Assembly: GCA_014529385.2 (NCBI GenBank)
Contig: CM043944.1
Coordinates: 52,883,268 to 52,947,267 of the forward strand
Reading direction: 5' to 3'
DNA: 64,000 bases
Source of the DNA: Adiantum capillus-veneris
Lineage: Eukaryota; Streptophyta; Polypodiopsida; Polypodiales; Pteridaceae
Shown here in pieces: positions 49,231 to 61,900 of the stretch. The notes beneath the pieces were generated by a model that worked only from the letters and a program-made list of their open reading frames with translations, had not been told where the DNA came from and did no database searches. Position 1 is the first letter of the stretch; every line of letters begins with the position of its first letter. The position numbers were made by a program, and so were the translations under genes.

Positions 49231-49462
49231 CCCTTACTTCGTGCATCAAAATCTCCCACTAATATGTGTTGTTACCTAGTCCTCCTCCTCTTCTCCACAG
49301 AAGTTCTGTCCGTTTCATCGTGAAGAAGTCATTGCATGCTACATTCAAAGACTTACCAACTCTCGTTCGCTTAGTTCCGTTCTTGATTCATCAACTTTTT
49401 ACCATACTATTTCCAGTGACTTACACTCACTTAGCGTAACAAGATTTGAGAACAACAAATAA

Positions 49463-49505
49463 TAAACTCTCCCTGTCTCTCTCTTGTAAAAAAAAAAAAT
49501 GCCTG

Positions 49506-49540
<35 letters not shown>

Positions 49541-49944
49541 ACAAAACAGTACATAAATTCCTGTATATATGAGTGACTTCTGCTAACTAACGCTCATAAA
49601 ATTTGTCGACATTAAAATAAGTCCGTGCTTCTTTCACACACTCCCTCCCTCTCTCTCTCTCTCAGCTTCTACTTCTATGTTCTTTTTACTAATGTATACT
49701 CTTCTTCAATGCTTCGATGCGAACAAAATAGTATTTACAATGGTGCCCTTGCTCTCCATTCATTTCCATACACATCCAGGTACCAAATCCATAAACATCC
49801 AAGCACCAAAGGGAAGCTCCCTCTAATTGCAATAGTATTCCTTCAAACACTCTCCAACTTCATGCCTTCTCCTCCAAAGCTTGGCAATCAAGGCATACTA
49901 GTTGTTTAGTTCCATGGTAAGTATGGGGTAGGGCAAAAGGAGGA
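49463..49944. other. No gene; CT microsatellites
   Basis: (CT)n runs lie at about 49507-49538 and 49650-49663. Nothing else is recognised. Confidence 0.6.
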
Positions 49945-50393
49945 CTAATTGACACCTCCCTAGGGAGGTGGGATCAATGGCCCACATTAGGCGAAGGCTA
50001 GAGCAGTCTGGGCGTCAGATCACCTTTTGAACTAGGTGTGAACTAATTGTGAACTCCACAGGTATGTGCACCACACCAAATTTGGTGTGAACTCAATGTG
50101 AACTTGGGAGGGTATGTGAACCACACCAAATTTGGTGTGATGCTCGATGTGAGAACTAGGTGTGAACTTATCCGCAATGATGTGATCTATAAACTTAACA
50201 CACACACATCTATCAACAAGTGCGCGATAGATAAACGGTTAGAGTCAATCTCAGGGGAGAGAGGGGGCAATGGGTTCAAACCCCAAATCCGAAAACATGG
50301 GAATTTTTTGCATTTCTTAGATGATCCAATGGTCACAATCAACCGAAAATCGTAAGTCATTGATCCCACCTCCGAAAAGGAGGTGTCAATTAG
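49945..50393. mobile_element. Foldback element with inverted ends and internal palindromes (449 bp)
   Basis: The left end, starting CTAATTGACACCTCC (49945-49979), is the imperfect inverted copy of the right end (50358-50393, finishing GGAGGTGTCAATTAG). Each arm is itself palindromic (CACCTCC...GGAGGTG). Inside, a unit with the perfect 18-bp palindrome CACACCAAATTTGGTGTG occurs at 50072-50089 and 50122-50139, exactly 50 bp apart. A B-box-like GGGTTCAAACCCC is at 50272-50284. The outermost bases allow a TA duplication reading, but the target duplication is not certain. There is no transposase. Confidence 0.75.
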
Positions 50394-50566
50394 TGACAAA
50401 GAACTGCACACTTGAACTTGCGTGTGCGTCAAACATATCTAATTCTTATGCTTTTATTTAAGAAACTAGTATGTAAGGTTGGGGTCACAATGCAAAAATA
50501 ATTCTTTTCCAATGTGTAATTTTAGCTTACATGGAGGGTGGAAACTCCTTAGATTGACGGGGGGGG

Positions 50567-50572
<6 letters not shown>

Positions 50573-50638
<66 letters not shown>
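50573..50638 (+). repeat. (GA)n microsatellite after poly-G
   Basis: A GA run of about 66 bp preceded by GGGGGGGG. Confidence 0.97.
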
Positions 50639-50641
<3 letters not shown>

Positions 50642-50860
50642 GAACCCTTTTTGTGCCTTGCATCACCTATCGTCACACAGTCTGATTATCTTTGTCTAGC
50701 TATTGCGCTCTCATTGGATGTGCAGGGTGATTCGTGGTTGCCGTCATGCAATCTAAATCCAGTCTAAGCCCAATTTTGGTACCCCCACCTAGAAAAGGTG
50801 ACAAAATGTGCAAATATTCTCTATGCATCCAATTCAAGGTAGTGACAACTATATCTTACA

Positions 50861-51004
50861 TGTTACGAGACTGGGAACCCTCCTATTGTAGTGGTTAGCT
50901 GCAATTGGGATAGGTGGCGTAATGGTTAATTATGTGCTGTCTATTAATTATTTTATAATTGAGTTGATGATGATGATTTTGTAGAGTGGAATGAGGGGAG
51001 TTGA
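50861..51004 (+). mobile_element. 5' LTR fragment of Ty3/Gypsy element
   Basis: Begins TGTTACGAGACTGGG and matches the start of the right LTR at 55316 for about 145 bp, then diverges abruptly near 51004. The rest of this LTR was lost or replaced, because the next 370 bp do not match the right LTR. Confidence 0.87.
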
Positions 51005-51375
51005 AAAGTGTGGCCTTAGTTAAAACTTTGGCCGGCCACCCAATTCAAGAAGCAAATTAGCCCCTCCTTTATTAAGAACCTGTACACACCCCACTCCAAC
51101 TTCCTTGGTCGGTCTCCGCCAACCCAACCATCAAAAGACATCAAGCCAGTGACTCCTTCAGCCGCACAAGCTCTCTCTCTCTCTCTCTTGTTGTTCAAAG
51201 GGAAATATTGGCTTTCCATTCCTCGTCGATCATATCCGACAACATTTGGTGGTTCAACTTTCGTCATTATAATTTCCAGAATTCTGCTCTCACCAAAGAA
51301 CATGTTAAATAGCATTTGAACATGTTAATCCCAGGAAATTGAAGTGTAAGTGCATATCAGGCTTAGCACTACAAA

Positions 51376-54300
51376 TTGAGTGCTGAGGTAGATATGTTCG
51401 AACCAGATTCTCTGTCAAAGGCTATTAATTTGGCTCTCAATGCAGAAAAGAAGAAAGGTGGACAACCCTTTGACACTGATCAAGCTGCTAACACTAACCG
51501 TAACAAGAGACCTCCTTTCTCTACTAACTTTGACAGAAACAAACACCAAAGCCGTACCTTTTTTAAGAGATGCAGATTTGAAAATTCTCCTACAACTGCT
51601 CAACCTCATACAAGCAGCAGCAGCAACAACAACAACAACAACAACAACATGTAGCAACAAGGCAACCAAAATTCTTTCAGCCAACGTCCTACTCCAAATT
51701 CTTATGGTAACAAAAAGGTGAAGTGTTTTAAATGTTTCCAATATGGTCACTATGTAGATAAGTGCCCAAATGGTCCTGCTAAAGGAAATGGTCAATCCAA
51801 TGGCCACTCCAATGAAGTCAACAGGAATTCAAGTCAAAAACCCTTCAACAACAACCGCCCCAACAGAGCTACTCTTAACCTCATCGAAGATGCTACTCCC
51901 GACGACAGTGAAGTGGAAGTTAACTACGGTGAGGGATATGATCTTGATTATGATAACGATGACAACCCATCCTTAGGTACTCTTATATCTCCTCACACTT
52001 TGTTTAAAGTGCAAGGCACTGTTAAGGGTGAAAGTGTCACCATTCTGTTAGATGATGGTAGTAGCCATGATTTCATTTCTACACACTTGGCACAACAACT
52101 CTCTCTCTCTGAAATTTTATCACCTCACAAAGTCAAAACTGCTTTTAGTAATCAACGTTTTAATTGTAAAACCCAAGTCACTGTTGAAGTTTGCATTGGT
52201 GAATTTACACAAGCACGAATATTTTTGGTAGCACCATTGCATGGTCTTGATATGATTTTGGGAATGCCATTTCGTCATGAATTTGACCCGTTGATTAATT
52301 ATAAAACATGTACTATGTCTCTCAAGCATAATAATAAAAATTTCTCCATCCAAGCAACACTAGCATATCAAATATTTCCACTCCTCTCTCACACTCAAGC
52401 CAAAAGAGCAATTCGAAAACAGGGAAAAACATATCTAGTGTTGGTAAATCAAATTTTTGTTGAAACTAAAACTTCACGTAACTCCACACACAATGAATTT
52501 CTCGCACGATTTAAAGATTGTTTCATGCATGATCTGCCACCTGGAATTCCACCATCACGCCCAGAAGACCATAAAATTGACATTATACCAGGTAGTGAAC
52601 CTCTTTGTAGAGCACCTTATCGTGTCAATCCAACCGCACACAGGGAGATACAAACTCAAATCACTGATTTACTTGACCGAGGCCTAATCCGACCTAGTAG
52701 TTCACCAGTACTTCTTGTCAAGAAGAAAAATGGAACCTTCCTATGTGTATTGACTATAGGGCTTTAAACAAGATCACCATTAAGAATAGGTTTCCTATTC
52801 CTAGAGTGGATGATCTGTTAGACAAACTAAAAGGGGCAAACATCTTTAGCAAAATTGACCTTAAATCAAGGTATCATCAAGTCAAAATGTTTGAACATGA
52901 TGTCTACAAAACCGCTTTTAGAACACAAACTGGACACTATGAATTCCTTGTCGTGCCATTTGGTTTGACAAATGCACCAGCTACATTCACACGCATGATA
53001 AATCGAATTTTCATTGACCATCAAGATTTTGTGATTGTATTTTTTTATGACATTTTGGTATTCAGTTAATCTGACGAAGAGCATAAAGAGCACTTAACAC
53101 GTGTATTTGATCTGCTTGCACAAAATCACTTGTATTTGAATCCTAAAAAGAGTTCATTTTTCCAATCTGAAATTGAATATTTGAGAGACATTGTATTGGA
53201 AAAGGGAATACATGTAGAACCCAAGAAAATCGAATCCATTCAGACATGGCCTAGACCCAAAAACTTGCATGAACTACGTTTTTTTATTGGTCTTTGTAGC
53301 TATTACATGAAATTTGTTCGTAACTTTGCTTACAAGTCACATTATTTGACTCTCCTGTTGAAGAAAAACACACCTTATGAATGGAATGATTTATGAGAAA
53401 CTCAATTAATGAACTTAAACATGCTTTGACTAATGCACCTGTATTGCAATTGCCTGATTTGGAAAGACCATTCTTTGTGGTAGTCACTGATGCTAGTGGA
53501 AAAGGTATCGGTGCAGTCCTTATGCAAGATAACCATCCAATTGCTTTTGAAAGCCGTAAATTCAAACCTTCTGAAATAAAGTTCAGTACATATAATTATA
53601 GAGTTGACTGTTGTGGTACATGCAGTGAATATTTGGAAACACTATGCAATGGGTACTGATTTGATCATAAAAACTGATCAACAAAGTATCAAATATTTAC
53701 TTTCTCAGCCCTTAATAGATGATAGACATATTAAGTGGGCCGCTTTTAACTGATACCATCCTGGTAAAGAAAACGTTGTAGCTAATGCTTTGAGTAGAAG
53801 AACCTCACTTAATCATCTATCAACCATTACGGGAACCTCATTTGACACTTATGCACATGACGATGACTTCAAAACAACATGGTTGCATATGCTTGATACT
53901 TCTGTGCACACATTTCTCGAATACACTATTCAAGAAAACTTCCTTTATTTCAAACAAAAATTGTGTGTGACTAAACCTTTCCATAGATTAATTATTGAAG
54001 AATTGCACAAACCACCCTATGCTGGGCATAGAGGATTTCCTGCAACTTTTCAAAATTTATGTCATGATTTCTATTGGCCTACCGAATGGATGTTAAACAG
54101 TATGTTTCCACTTGTTTAATTTGTCAAAAGATCAAAGCAGCTAGAGGTAAGAAATTGGGACTTTTACACCCTCTCCCCATTCCTGAAAGACCTTGGGAAC
54201 ACATTTCAATGGATTTTGTTACTGGTTTCCTACTCACAGTCACAAGCATGACATGATTTGGACTATTATTGACTGTTTTTCTAAACAAGTTTATTTCATT

Positions 54301-55315
54301 CCTTGTAAGAAAACACTCACAACACATCAAGCTGCACTATTATTTCTTAAGACAGTTTTCCCACATCATGGTCTGCCTAAAGTGATTATTTTTTATCGAG
54401 ATTCAAAATTTTGTTGTGCTTTTTGGACTACTGTGTTTGAAAATCTTGGCACCACACTTGAATTCACTTCTGGATTTCATCCTAAATCTAATGGTCAAAC
54501 CGAAGTCACCAACCGCACTATTATTGATTTGTTGAAGGTTTATGTTTCTTCTCAACCTAAGAAATGGGATGATTACCTGCATATTCTACAATTTGCATAT
54601 AGCAACACCACTCACACTGCCACGGGTAAATCTACATTTGAAGTTATATGGTCACTCTCTTCCTACTCCTGCTTCACGTCTTTCTAATGGTGTGCCTGTC
54701 GCTCGCTGATGATTTCACTACTAACTTTCATGATATTTATGCAAGTGTGCATTCTGCCATTCAACACTCACAAGAAGTTTACACTAAGCATGCTAACAAG
54801 CACCGCAAGGCACACCAATTCAAAGAAGGTGATTATGTTTTACTTCACATTGAAAAACGAAGGAGTAAAAGTGTTGATACCAATGTCTTTGTTAAGCTTG
54901 CTTTTCGTTTTTATGGACCTTTTAAAATTTCAGCTGTCATTAATGATGTTTCTTTCCATTTAGACCTACTTGCACATTGGCACATTCACAATGCATATCA
55001 CATTAGTCTTTTACGACCATTCGAAGGACCCCTACCTACACACCACATTTATAAAGACCCACCTTCACTTGTAGACCAAGAAGAACAACTCATCCCTGAC
55101 ACAACAGTTGATCACGAGACCACCACTACATGCACTGGCATGGTTTATAACCGTTACCTTTTGACTTTCAAGGGCCACCCTAGAGAGGATGCCAAATGGA
55201 TGCCGGAAAAGTTTTTCCGCAACTTCCCGACCTTCTCCACAGTTTCCATCACTCACGGTCCATTTGATTTTTCTATTGAGCAACTGAGGACAATTGCTAT
55301 TCCTGGTGGGAGGGA
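51376..55315 (+). pseudogene. Ty3/Gypsy gag-pol, chromodomain-like C-terminus
   Basis: Gag starts near 51376 and has a glutamine/asparagine-rich stretch, a TAG at 51652-51654 (probably from CAG), and a CCHC knuckle C-FKC-FQYGHYVDKC at about 51724. The protease site LLDDGSSHDFIS is near 52045. RT spans about 52600-53390 ([11 protein letters not shown], then in a new frame [24 protein letters not shown]), and its active site reads FFYDILVFS, losing one Asp of FxDD; a TAA follows at 53067. RNase H ([12 protein letters not shown]) is near 53490, integrase with YAGHRGFPATF and HPKSNGQTEVTNR lies at about 54020-54540, and a chromodomain-like YLLTFKGHPREDAKWMPE is near 55155. Shifts occur near 52740, 53394, 54116 and 54240. 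Non-functional. Confidence 0.93.
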
Positions 55316-55460
55316 TGTTACGAGACTGGGCACCCTCCTATTGTAGTGGTTAGCTACAATTGGGATAGCTGGCGTAGTGGTTAATTCTGTGCTGTCTATT
55401 TATTTTCTAATTGAGTTATGATGATGATTTTTTAGAGTGGAATGCGGGGAGTTGATGAAG
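55316..55460 (+). mobile_element. 3' LTR of Ty3/Gypsy element (right limit not fixed)
   Basis: Begins TGTTACGAGACTGGGC directly after a GGTGGGAGGGA polypurine tract. The portion shared with the left LTR ends near 55460. The true LTR probably continues further, possibly to about 55.8 kb, but no twin exists to prove it. Confidence 0.85.
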
Positions 55461-56164
55461 AGGTGCCGACAATTACACTTGGCCATTTTATATTCGCACA
55501 GTATTTTAGAATTTCATTTCAATAAGCCACTATAGTGGGAACTCCCCTTATGGGTCATGCAAGAACTAATGAGCTTCACTCATTTACAAAAGTGAAGTGG
55601 TTGTAAAAAGAGGGGCCTCAATTTTTCGCACCTTAAACTCACAAATAATATATTAAATACCAACTCCACAAGAGAGGTGCAGTGGAGTTTGGGGCTAGAT
55701 TTAGGCCTTTCTCTTACAGATTCTCTTCTCTACTCTCTTATGCTATGTGCTATTTGCTGTGTACTCTCTAATCAAGTCTCCATCTCTTACAATTCTCTTA
55801 CACTCTTACAAGCATGTCTATGTCAATTCTATGTTTTGTGTGTGTGTGTGTGTGTGTGTGTCATAGTCTAGGTGTGTGTGTGTGTGCTTGGAAATTGAGA
55901 AAAGAGGTGGATAGGTTGATGGTGAAGCTTGTGAGCATGTGTTGAATAATTTAAGCAACCGGTCTCCCCAACTTCTCACAACATTATATGTGTCATTACC
56001 TTATCAACTCCTAAGTGGTAAATTTAAGGTTTTCCATTAACTATCAATTCCATTAACTATCAATAGTGACATCTCTTTCTCACTTGACTACTTTCAATAG
56101 TGCTTGAAAAAAACCTAGGTTGAGTGTAATCCCATCTACAAATCTTGGCCTTTATTGCAAAATA

Positions 56165-56626
56165 TCAAATTCGAAGGTGAGAAAACCCAAAAAGTTTACA
56201 GAAATCTAGTGTTAAAACATTTCAATATAGTCAATTTGACTATTGCCTCGATGCTTGTGCTAATCACCCCAGTGCCACTAAATTTTAAATTTGAACGTGA
56301 GAAAACCTACAAAATTTAGAGAACTTAGTGTAATACCTTTCAATATAGTCAATTTAATTATTGTCATGATGCTTTACTCATTGTCTCCATGCTACTAAAT
56401 TCTAAATTTGAGGTAACACCTACAAAATTCAAAGAAATTTAGTGTAAAAACGTTCAATATAGGCAATTTAATTGTTGCCCTGATGCTTGTGCTAATCGCC
56501 TCAGTGTCCCATGCGAGTCATTCCTTCCCGATCGGCTGCCGTGAACCATCGGCTATCATTGAATGCAACTTTGAGCCTTTCTCTCTACTGTCTATTTGAG
56601 CAAGATCTTGGGAGGAGATTTTTGCC

Positions 56627-56661
<35 letters not shown>

Positions 56662-56960
56662 GTGATTTTTCCCTCCCTCCCTCTCTCCCTCTCTCTCTCC
56701 CTCTCTCTCTCTCTATTGGCGAGAGCACTACATCTTAGCCTTTCTTTGCCTCTCTCACTCTCTCTATCTCCATGTACCGGCAACATAAGTGCTCTCGCTC
56801 TCTCTTTCTCTCTTGAGTACTTCCAACAATGCTTGAAAAGATGTAGGTTTAGTGTAATCTCCCCTACAAAATTTGAGATTTACCATTAAATTTTACACTT
56901 GAAGGTGAGAAAACCTACAAAATTTAGAGAAATTTTGTGTTAAAACCTTTTAATATAGTC
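56165..56960 (+). repeat. Diverged repeat units of about 115 bp
   Basis: The phrase GTGAGAAAACC-ACAAA-TTTA-AGAA, followed by CAATATAG-CAATTTGA, recurs at about 56176, 56291, 56410 and 56903. The first three units are adjacent and the fourth lies beyond a microsatellite cluster. Confidence 0.75.
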
Positions 56961-57014
56961 AGCCGACCTATAAAAATCCTCGTTTTTGGGAAAAACAATT
57001 TCGAGCACCGACTT

Positions 57015-57056
<42 letters not shown>

Positions 57057-58340
57057 AAAAATCTCAATGCTTTCTTTGCATTACCTCTTGTTATACCAAT
57101 TAATACAATTGGCACTTTGTTATAGTGTACCTACAGTTGTTGCTCTATGTGTTGGTCAGTTTCTCCATCTAACTAGCAATAGCACAATTAGTATAGCACG
57201 GAAAGGAAGGAGGACCTACGGACCATTGGGTGTGCTCACATGCACCATAGGGGCATCGCTAATAGAGATTGTACAAATTCCTTCATCCCTGCTTCTGTCT
57301 CTCTCTCTCTCTCCCCCCATCTTTCAAGATTCTTATCTTTGACTTCGACATTAGGAGTGCAATTGATCTTTATATTGTCTCTATTACTCTTCCTATTTTC
57401 TTGTGAGCAAGAATCAATACAATGCATCCATAATGCACACCATCACATAACCTATATTAGAGGGGTAAATCAAGTAAAATCATCACACAATGAGAAGAGA
57501 TAAGGGCTGACAAACGCCAAGGTAACCAATGGAGGTTTGGTTTAGAGTGGAGTTTCCATGACAGGACATTTACCATTGGGAATGCAATTAGCCACAAAAT
57601 CACGCTCTCTCTTTTGCTTGCTTGCACCTATGTCTCTTTCTTGGCTCTCTATGGTAGCAATGCACATCACTGTGTAATCTATAATATAGAGATTGTCTAT
57701 GTACCTTTGGTTGACAATGCTACCAATGACAATAACCAATCTCCATTGTACCAACCAAACATGTTAGCAAGATTTCAAAAGGCAAGGGTCCATAAGCACC
57801 AACGTAATCATAGAGCTTCCTGTGTCTGAGAGAGGATTTGGCTTCCGTGTGATCTAAAGGTTTGAGTACCTGAGGGTGGAGTTGGTTGTGACATTGGCTT
57901 CAACGTTGAGAATGTGATTGGTCCATGTAACTCTAGAACATTCTCTTGCTTCCTTGCATCTTTGTCTTGTCTTGCAAATTTGTTACAATAGTAGTGGCCA
58001 TCATTGCCTAATCTATAGTGATAAAATTGCTTATCCTCCCAAGTCCCCTTGGTCAACCTCTCCTCTAGCTTTGGCTAGCAATGCCAACAATCTTGATGGT
58101 ACACATGGCATACATTAACGGGGTGATCGAGAAAGAGATCCACAAATTTTTGAATGCCTCTCAATTTTAAGGCTTTATTGTCAAAATTTCATAAATAATC
58201 TATCGAAATTTAAGATGTTCCCTATGTCAGTCTTTCAATTTTTGAGGAAAATGGTTTTGTCAAGCACTATTAATAGTAGCCAACGTGGTCATGCAGCTTC
58301 AAATCTCACGCATGGGGTTGGCTTTGAAATTGTAAATATG

Positions 58341-58476
58341 ATTGTCTCTTCTAGCTTTGCTTCTCTCTCTTGCTTGATTACATCTCTACTCAAAACCGAT
58401 CTCTTATGATTGTCTCTTCTAGCTTTACTTCTCTCTCTTGCTCGATTACATCTCTACTCAAAACCGATCTCTTGTG
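58341..58476 (+). repeat. 68-bp tandem duplication
   Basis: 58341-58408 and 58409-58476 differ at only a few positions (start ATTGTCTCTTCTAGC). Confidence 0.92.
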
Positions 58477-58901
58477 TGTATCTTGTGCCCAAGACGTAGG
58501 AGATGTGCATATTATCACCTAGGCTACAATCATGCATAAGCAAGTTAGAAAGATAGCTAAGCTATTTATCTTTTCATGTGTTCCATCTGTCATCATGATC
58601 AACTAAAGGCGTGATGCAAAGTAGAGACCATAATCATGCAAGAATCTCTCTCTCTCTCTCTCTCTCCAACAAAAAACACAGCCGTTTTTTCACCCAGTAG
58701 ACAGCAGTTCACTCTTTTGATCATAACTTCTTCATTCAAACTCCGATTTGGGTGATCTATAGCCTCAATCGAAGAGCACAAAGCCCTCTACGCATTGATG
58801 TAAAGACATAAATTTTTAGAGTTATGGACATTTTTTTGTAAAAGCATTTCTGAAGTGAAGAGGTTCATGAAAATTGACTCTCATCTCTTATTTTACATAC
58901 A

Positions 58902-61900
58902 ATGTCTTCCGGCACTCGCAAGGGTTCTTCTTCTTCAACAAGGTCCACAACCATTGTGAAAAATGATCCAAAATCTCTTAAGTGTGGAGATAGCAACACA
59001 ACCACCTAACCAACGACATTGAAAACCATGATCATGGCATACTTGGTATCATTGCAAGAGACCGTAAACAAACAAGGCGAAGACTTACAAGCACTTGCAA
59101 TGGAGAATGGCACACTAAGGGTACTTGGGTTTGAGAATGAGAATCTTAAGAGGACACTTGAGATGCAAACAACACGTTTGATGCAACTTGAAGAGGAAGT
59201 GAAGGAATGTAAACGCTCTCTTGTGGACTTGAATGCTTTGAATGAGTGGATGAGCAAAGTAGAGCCCATGTATTGAAAGAGGAGAAATTTGACACCATGA
59301 GCCGGGATGTATGCGACATGAAAAATGTATACACAAACAAGTCTTGGGCTGATGTATGTGGTAGCAATGTGGTCTCTAATTCCTCATTCATGCAAGATAT
59401 GGTTCAAACAAAGAATGTTGAGAATGTGGATGTGGAGGAGTTGAAGGAACGGGAGAGACGTTCCAAGAACCTTGTTATTTGTGAAATTCCCGAAGAGAAG
59501 CTAGAGACACCTCCTTCTCTTGCCATTGTTATCAAAGTTTTCTTCAAAACCCACTTTGGCATGTCAGGAGTTATGGTCTATGGAGCACATAGGGTGAGGA
59601 AATAAGGAGCTCCTCGCTCGGGAGAACTACCAATTGTATGCACCATGCTGGATGAGACCAAGTGAAAGATTATCCTTGATAATAATTGGATCTATTTAAG
59701 GGATACAAAATGTTTTGTATGTGAAGATCGCACTATTAAGCAGCAAAATATGCGTCGCAAGGCATATGAGGAAAAGAATAAGAAAAGCAAGGAGATCTCT
59801 CATGAAGAAAATGTGCCCAAGGAGGAGGCAAATCCCTCGAACAAATAGGGATGCATGACCTATGAGACCAAGTTACAATTGAAAATATGCTTTTGGATTT
59901 GTATGGATACCCATGAAATGCGGGGGTTGGCATTGATGAACTAACAAGCAAAGCAGATGTTGTACTCCTTGTTGAAACTTGGGAGCATGATACATAAAGG
60001 ATTAACGGCTTGGAGAACTACAATGTACATTCATTGATGTGGTCAAAGAATCTTAAGCAACAAAGAGGACAAGGAGGGATAGAATGTATGGTTAAGAAAG
60101 GATTGTAAGATTTTGTATCAATTGTGAAAGATGACAAGTACAAATGTTATGTATGGCTGAAAATTATGACACCAAAAAGAGCACCCATTTTTGTAACCGG
60201 TTGCTACATTCCTCATCATGATTCCCCCTTTTAGGCTTGTATGGATAGAGATCAGCCATTTTTTGATTTAGAAGAGGATATTGCTTATTTTAAAGGTGAA
60301 GGTGATGTTATTGTATTTGGGGATGAATGCTCGCACAAAAACATTGCAACATGATACTCAACAATTTGATATGCCATACATTTCAAGGGAGTTGAAGGAA
60401 GTTCACTTGTATGATCATTCTTCAATGGATAAGAAAGAGCCGGATCACTATGGAAAGTTACTTTTACACATGTGTAATAGCACGAATATGCTCATTGCCA
60501 ATGGTATATCTTTGTGAAGTGGAACCAATGGATTTACATGTAGGAGACATAATGGGGATAGTGTGATTGACTATATGCTACTCTCCAAAGCCATCATGTA
60601 TCGCATAAAGAGTTTTATGTTTGGCCAATGGACCCCGGAATCTGACCATCGCACCTTATGTATTGACCTTTCATGTGGAGAAGTAACTAAGCATGATAAT
60701 CTCTGCCAAAGGAAAGAGAATTATCACTATGTATGAATTTCAAAACGAGCACCAATGTACATTTGAAATGGCTGAGCAAAAATTATGGATGAAGAAGCTT
60801 CAATGTGATGCACCATTGGAAACTAAATGGAAAGATTTCAAGAAAGTTATTTGTTCTTGTTCCAAAGAATGCTTTGCTATAAAGCATCTCCATGGTATCA
60901 ACAAAGATAGATCACGCAAAGGTGGTTTGATAAAGAATGTCAAGATGCTCGAAAGTCCTTGATAAAGCTTGATGCAACTATGGACAAAGAAAAATATCAA
61001 AGTCATTTGCATACATACAAGGCATTGATTCAAAAGAAGAGAAGAAGATGGGAAGTAAAGCAACAACTTTTTCAAGTCCAAGAAAAGGCACATGCATGTG
61101 GAAGATTTTGGAGAAACTTGACGGGCAAGCGGGCTAAGAATTTTGGTAACTTGAGTCTTGTAAATATGTACACACATTGTAGGCAATTATATGAGCAAAC
61201 AAATGCTTAAAAAATATCGTTTTATGGTTCATTCCCATGTATGCCCTCTTTTTTAACTATTGAGGATGTATGCGGTGGGATTGAAAAGTTGGCCACTCGC
61301 AAAGCGGGAGATCTTCAAGGTATCAAGCCGGAGATGATCAAATGGACGGGAGATTTTACCCATGAGTGGATGTGTGATATGTTCAACCTTGCACTTCAAC
61401 ATGGTATGCCTTATGATTGGAGTACTAATTGGGTTAAGCCTTTGCATAAAGGAGGGGATGTAAAGAATGTAAACAACTACCAGACTATAATGATTGGGTC
61501 TCTTATGGAGAAGTTGTTTGGGTGCATAATGGAGATGAAATTGAGTGATTGGGTTGAAGGGAATGACAAGCGTGCAAAGGGACAAGCGGGTTTTTGTCGA
61601 TGCCATAGCACCATTGATCATCTAGTCACTCTTCGTGTTCTCATGGAGAAAAGTCGGTTGAAAGGCAAGAGATTGTATTGTTGTTTTGTGGACTTTAAGA
61701 AAGCCTTTGATATGATTTCACGTAACAATTTGTGGAGAAGGATGGAAGAACTCCAAGTGCCAAGAGAGTTTATGCTTGCGGTTTCTCGAATCTATAAGAA
61801 GGTGATTTGTCAATTGGGCATGTGAAGAGAAATTTCAGAATTTTTTGTAAGCACTATTGGGGTTAAACAAGGATGTCCGTTGTCACCAACCCTCTTTGGT

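Larger units (their letters stand above)
55461..58901. other. Repeat-rich spacer without a recognised gene
   Basis: It contains TG (55838-55861), CT (about 56631-56660, 56680-56714 and 57019-57052) and CT (58647-58668) runs, a diverged repeat family (56165-56960) and a 68-bp duplication (58341-58476). Open frames here are short. A minus-strand frame at 58056-57808 has some protein-like character but no family I can name. Confidence 0.5.

Noticed and set aside
56165-56960. Repeat units of about 115 bp as a CRISPR-like array
   Set aside because: The units are diverged, there are no regular short direct repeats with unique spacers, and the DNA is eukaryotic.
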